This document shows positions 63,601 through 64,000 of a stretch of DNA of 64,000 nt, in pieces. The translations under genes and the position numbers were made by a program. Origin of the DNA: Deltaproteobacteria bacterium. Lineage in GTDB: Bacteria; Myxococcota_A; UBA9042; PHBI01. Positions within the stretch are counted from its first letter, which is position 1. Every line of letters begins with the position of its first letter. The DNA lies in assembly GCA_020632715.1 (NCBI GenBank), contig JACKFA010000004.1, positions 310,001-374,000 of the forward strand, in the 5' to 3' direction. The notes under the pieces were generated by a model, which was not told where the DNA came from, did not search any database, and saw nothing but the letters and a program-made list of their open reading frames with translations.

Positions 63601-64000
63601 ATCGCCGCGCAGTTCGCCGTGCAGATCGCGGTCGCGAGCGCGCCGCCAGCGGCCGGGTTCACGCGGAGGGCCAGGTCGCCGGTGAGCGAAAACGGGCCCA
63701 GGAGCGCGTAGGCGTGCCCGTCGGGGTAGACGTCGTCGTCCTCGTGCTCGAGCCACGCGCACGCGTCGCTCGCCGTGCCGGCCTGGATCATGACGCCGTA
63801 CGTCCCGGCGGTGAGGTCGACCGGCGCCGAGAAGGCCACGCGGACCCACTCCGCGCGCTCCCCGAGCGGGGCGGCGCCGACGGTCCCGGAGGTGATCGGG
63901 GTCTCCGAGGGGAGGCCGCCGGAGTTCGCGCCGACGAGGCTCACGACGGCCCCGGCGCACGCGTCGGCGCCGCCGCGCAGGAGCACGTCGACCGAGCCGA
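54651..64000 (-). CDS. Giant Cys-rich repeat protein with MYXO-CTERM-like tail (5' end beyond the window)
   Basis: At least 3116 residues, N-terminus outside the window. The visible part begins inside a beta-sandwich module and has nine such modules of two alternating types (ends GGALATATC or DDSCDRDC), spaced by Cys-rich DUF4215-type units (CGDGVVNxAAGEACDD). Then 13 DUF4215 units in tandem (56010-57747), a lamin-tail-like domain (TEVHFGLAGHDQWVELRNET), Asp-rich thrombospondin type 3-like repeats (DSDGDGVSNADEALCGTDPT), and a C-terminal GCAGAGGGG, a hydrophobic helix and RRRRR. Cys plus helix plus Arg cluster is the MYXO-CTERM pattern for surface anchoring. Probably a calcium-binding, disulfide-rich surface fibre or adhesin. 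Confidence 0.85.
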   Translation of the reverse strand, partial: GSVDVLLRGGADACAGAVVSLVGANSGGLPSETPITSGTVGAAPLGERAEWVRVAFSAPVDLTAGTYGVMIQAGTASDACAWLEHEDDDVYPDGHAYALLGPFSLTGDLALRVNPAAGGALATAICTANCAAIVCGDGVVAGDEACDAGPGTVTTVDLAGGAALDGSYQTAGLDTYGVGQIFSVPAGGARLAAVRVVLVAQSPGACDDTALSVGLATADAGPVEAYGLGDVGVELADPGGDGEHELTVPFDLWLPEGDWSISFQDDGNDCAIRTTSGSSYATEAWALGYAGDYPDNEALGVDLAIALVLTTAGDDSCDRDCTAPVCGDGVVNVAAGEACDDGGTDDGDGCDGSCHLETAAHCVGEPSVCAVGCGNGFIDAGEACEPALAAGCTPECQAAVCGDGYLSRDAGELCEGGAFCDSVSCQPIACGDGVVGAGEECDGGSGFLLDPNPTPDAAGAIGSDVIAQTFTLAAGAEVGGVQLFIGGLNGGLGCDGATLALVGAPGGIPDTGAVVATTTLDGAGDTQGFFWAPLAISPPAALAAGQYAIVLTSRAGSDCMVPLQSAAYAGGELRFNPGFVAAAEKDGAFRVAGPDGGALATATCTAACESLVCGDGFVRGDEACDAGPGVTTTIDLAAGGAVNQSYQTSEDGELGFGQVFTVPAGGARLTEVRVGLTAGHPGGCDGPVIVVNPAGESGEPVLGNQSVVVASYELNDAADGAGDRDLTAPFDLFLAAGDWTIAFDDDGFDCAIRATGGSSYPTSAWLIKTADGRLASQDLGGDLAIALDLVSGGDASCDRDCTAPSCGDGVVNTAAGEACDDGGTEDGDGCSATCLLEAATYCAGEPSVCFTGCGNLVVDAGEDCDFYADPACNPDCTAAVCDDGFLNVDIGEVCDGGAFCDSVTCQPSICGDGVVNEAAGEACDAGPAFLIDPTPSPIRGSLLANAQLAQTFTLDTDTEVGAAYLYIGGTHGGLGCDGATLSLTGTFSDGRPDSDNVVASTTLDGAGTTQGYFWAPVVVDPPVVLPAGQYAITLFSRAGLDCLAPLQGEVYAGGVIRYKAGYNATANGDLAFRVAGPDGGALATASCSADCQAVVCGDGAATGTEACDAGAGTTYAIDASGGAALDARYPMDDAIAYAQTFATSDDGGLLTAVHLTLDAATAGACDGLYLGVGVATEDGEPTFAEAFHDDAGSVDDPDGVGVHVVTVTSEVWLGRGDRSLIVGTGGNPGCAIVGASAGTFGGSVWSIGAAPSFAPLAGDLAVTLDIAVAGSASCDSDCTPVVCGDGVVNIAAGEECDDGGTDDGDGCSASCAVEDGWVCGGAPSQCDEWCGDGVVEAWEECDPLFDTCDADCTAIVCGDGTRNLDAGELCEDGAFCDAAACVPFVCGDGVVNAGEDCDGGPAFLVDTNPAPSFTRGTLGNAIVSQTFTLDGAAEVAAVDVLVGSFFDTINCDGATVELTGTLSDGKPDAANVLASATLSNDTRGYAWVEVAFAPTVSLSAGTYAVRLRSDGGLGCQLVTGANPYAGGELTTGEPASGSGALDASVRLVGPAGGALATATCQSDCTEVAICGDGREQAGEACDPGPRDAVIDVIGDAATTVGPAPSEWRYVSQSFTVSETTTLESVDLYLTAPSVGGCIFTSAFIAPVGTDGAAGVELGAYGTSHAVVDVPAVAGVPEWTNLELGAVVTPGTWGITVYLNGACQALVSTADVYDGGRLGLANRAPNYAFEAHPEADLALRIHTRAEASTADCDLDCTVPECGDGVVNAEAGESCDDGGTADGDGCDGSCQVEAGSICINGGTVASRWCQPSCGNTTLDAGETCEYEVTGEDTCDRDCTLAACGDATWNPIAGEDCDSSQVDTALCNATCTTALCGDGIVNAAAGEACDGGSAAIVDTTGEVDYPYWDYALVQEITIGDGGATIAAVAFQSWLEDGDPSDCDGLVVDLVAFSGGIPDATDVLASATFGPAPASSGRYWLTATLDSPVTLAAGHYGLVYPDDPGSCWISVDATGYDGGSTWYGVGADLGYSAAFRLYGPGGTALATAECDTDCSAATCGDGQVNALADEACDDGGESATCDADCTAVVCGDGVVNLTAGEACDDGGSDDGDGCSASCQVEAGWTCVAGVACVPTCGDGLVRGDEQCDDHDQDSGDGCSAACTTELGFSCGGEPSVCASTCGDGVVASDEGCDDHDTDDGDGCSAACEPEHGFSCVGTVCTSTCGDGVVASDEACDDGHLAGLGGASSRGCSATCEPEHGFTCDGAEPSGCASECGDGVVAGDEGCDDGDTDGGDGCSAACAPETGFSCSGEPSACATGCGDGIVAGSEQCDDGGNDSGDGCSAACVTEPGFDCAGAPSVCASECGDGRLASDEVCDDGDTDDGDGCSAGCTPEAGFACSGSPSVCRSTCGDGVIASNEVCDDGDTDDGDGCSAACAPEAGFTCTGAPSVCASECGDGVIASDEQCDDGDTDAGDGCDGACAVEHGFDCSGAPSACASECGDGVVASDEGCDDGDTDGGDGCDAVCEPENGFACDGEPSSCTPGCGDGVRAGSEQCDDGNTDPGDGCSPACKPETGFACEGDEPSVCASTCGDGIVASDEGCDDGGTDAGDGCGASCGVEDGWACAGAPSTCGAVCGDGAVLGDEECDDGGTDDGDGCDALCAVEAGALEVTEVHFGLAGHDQWVELRNETDGLFVDVVVAGVVVNGVPLADCALTADGSTLLGPGSFVVVSFDGGGVPADLDCSAVVGDDVVLPTSLEAIEVSVGDREITDVGLGVMLCQRQNAVVGGVARSYIRDVTAPEGYCLADPSATYDVAGLNAGSPGAEGGCGEAACDGVDDDCDGATDEALADADSDGTCDALDCAPDEALCAADCADVDHDDVPDCADSCIAVAEVCGGGGDEDCDGKVDCADTDCALEAACAADDSDGDGVSNADEALCGTDPTDAGDAPGEGDLDDPDGDELVSCVDGDDDGDGLTDAAEAEIGTDPRDADSDDDGETDDVEVACGSDPNDAASVPVDLDDNGVCDGSEHDGDGDGVIDAVEALCGTDATDASDFPAAEGLVDANGDGVLDCVAKKKAKSDSGCAGAGGGGAPWALVALAMALAGLAARRRRRGAVGL
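56010..57747 (-). repeat. 13 tandem DUF4215 repeats inside the giant gene
   Basis: About 134 bp per unit, encoding CGDGVVASDEGCDDGDTDDG-type units with six Cys-like positions and an Asp-rich loop. Unit 4 (about 57258-57305) replaces the Asp loop with HLAGLGGASSRG. The unit sequences are 60-80% alike by eye. Confidence 0.85.
57840..64000 (-). repeat. Super-repeat of beta-sandwich plus Cys modules, about 1.43 kb period
   Basis: The same block recurs: CAGAAGGCGCCGCC at 62740, 61300 and (with one change) 59872, i.e. 1440 and 1428 bp apart. Both spacings are multiples of three. Each period encodes two beta-sandwich modules and several Cys units. About 4.5 periods are visible. Confidence 0.8.

Overview
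The window is about 70% GC bacterial chromosome. I place it in the Myxococcota (deltaproteobacterial myxobacteria and relatives). The evidence is a giant Cys-rich surface protein with tandem DUF4215 repeats and a MYXO-CTERM-like tail, a Ser/Thr kinase fused to GYF-like and DUF4388 domains, a DUF3467 protein, many lipoproteins, and core genes of deltaproteobacterial type. There is no phage, insertion sequence with transposase, CRISPR, rRNA or tRNA that I can support. Most of the window is dense housekeeping sequence with tight, often overlapping operons. The lineage-specific material is in the signalling and TPR block, the TonB-linked block and the surface-protein block.

Left part (1-12.4 kb): the N-terminus of a secreted protein runs off the edge; an MgtC/SapB membrane protein follows; then a long minus-strand chain (PP2C phosphatase, small lipoprotein, Ser/Thr kinase, GDPD, TPR protein, rsmG) in which neighbours overlap by ATGA, GTGA or TTGA. 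A TldD-family protease heads that strand, and facing it is a RavA-like AAA+ ATPase with a VWA partner. From 12.4 to 14.6 kb lies the chromosome-partition locus parA-parB, with two near-perfect parS sites and a good sigma-70 promoter, so the replication origin is probably near. From 14.6 to 30.7 kb come dprA-topA, a beta-oxidation operon (fadN-fadA) with a FadR-like operator and a strong terminator, and a minus-strand murC-murD-pheS-pheT run. From 29.6 to 39 kb there are lipoproteins, a serine hydrolase, a tetraheme-cytochrome/phosphoesterase lipoprotein, an AtoE transporter, trmL, an unusual zinc-finger ParA ATPase, an outer-membrane barrel, a ComEA-like protein and a DUF3467 protein.

Right part (39-64 kb): glpK, then rho-rpmE-prfA; then a minus-strand exbB-exbD-tonB set followed by two secreted proteins that share a C-terminal domain; then ruvC-ruvA-ruvB. 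The end is filled by two large surface proteins: a lipoprotein with EGF, LamG-like and fibrinogen-like modules, and a giant protein of more than 3100 residues built of alternating beta-sandwich and Cys-rich modules, still open at the window edge.

The most interesting signals not explained by ordinary genes are: a 163-nt imperfect inverted repeat at 19009-19171 (MITE-like); four GTGTCA boxes spaced exactly 21 bp near 38.5 kb; a CCATATATGG palindrome found upstream of both ParA-family loci; the exbB/exbD/tonB plus paired-domain block; the zinc-finger ParA; a MurC with altered catalytic motifs; and a 1.43-1.44 kb super-repeat in the giant gene.
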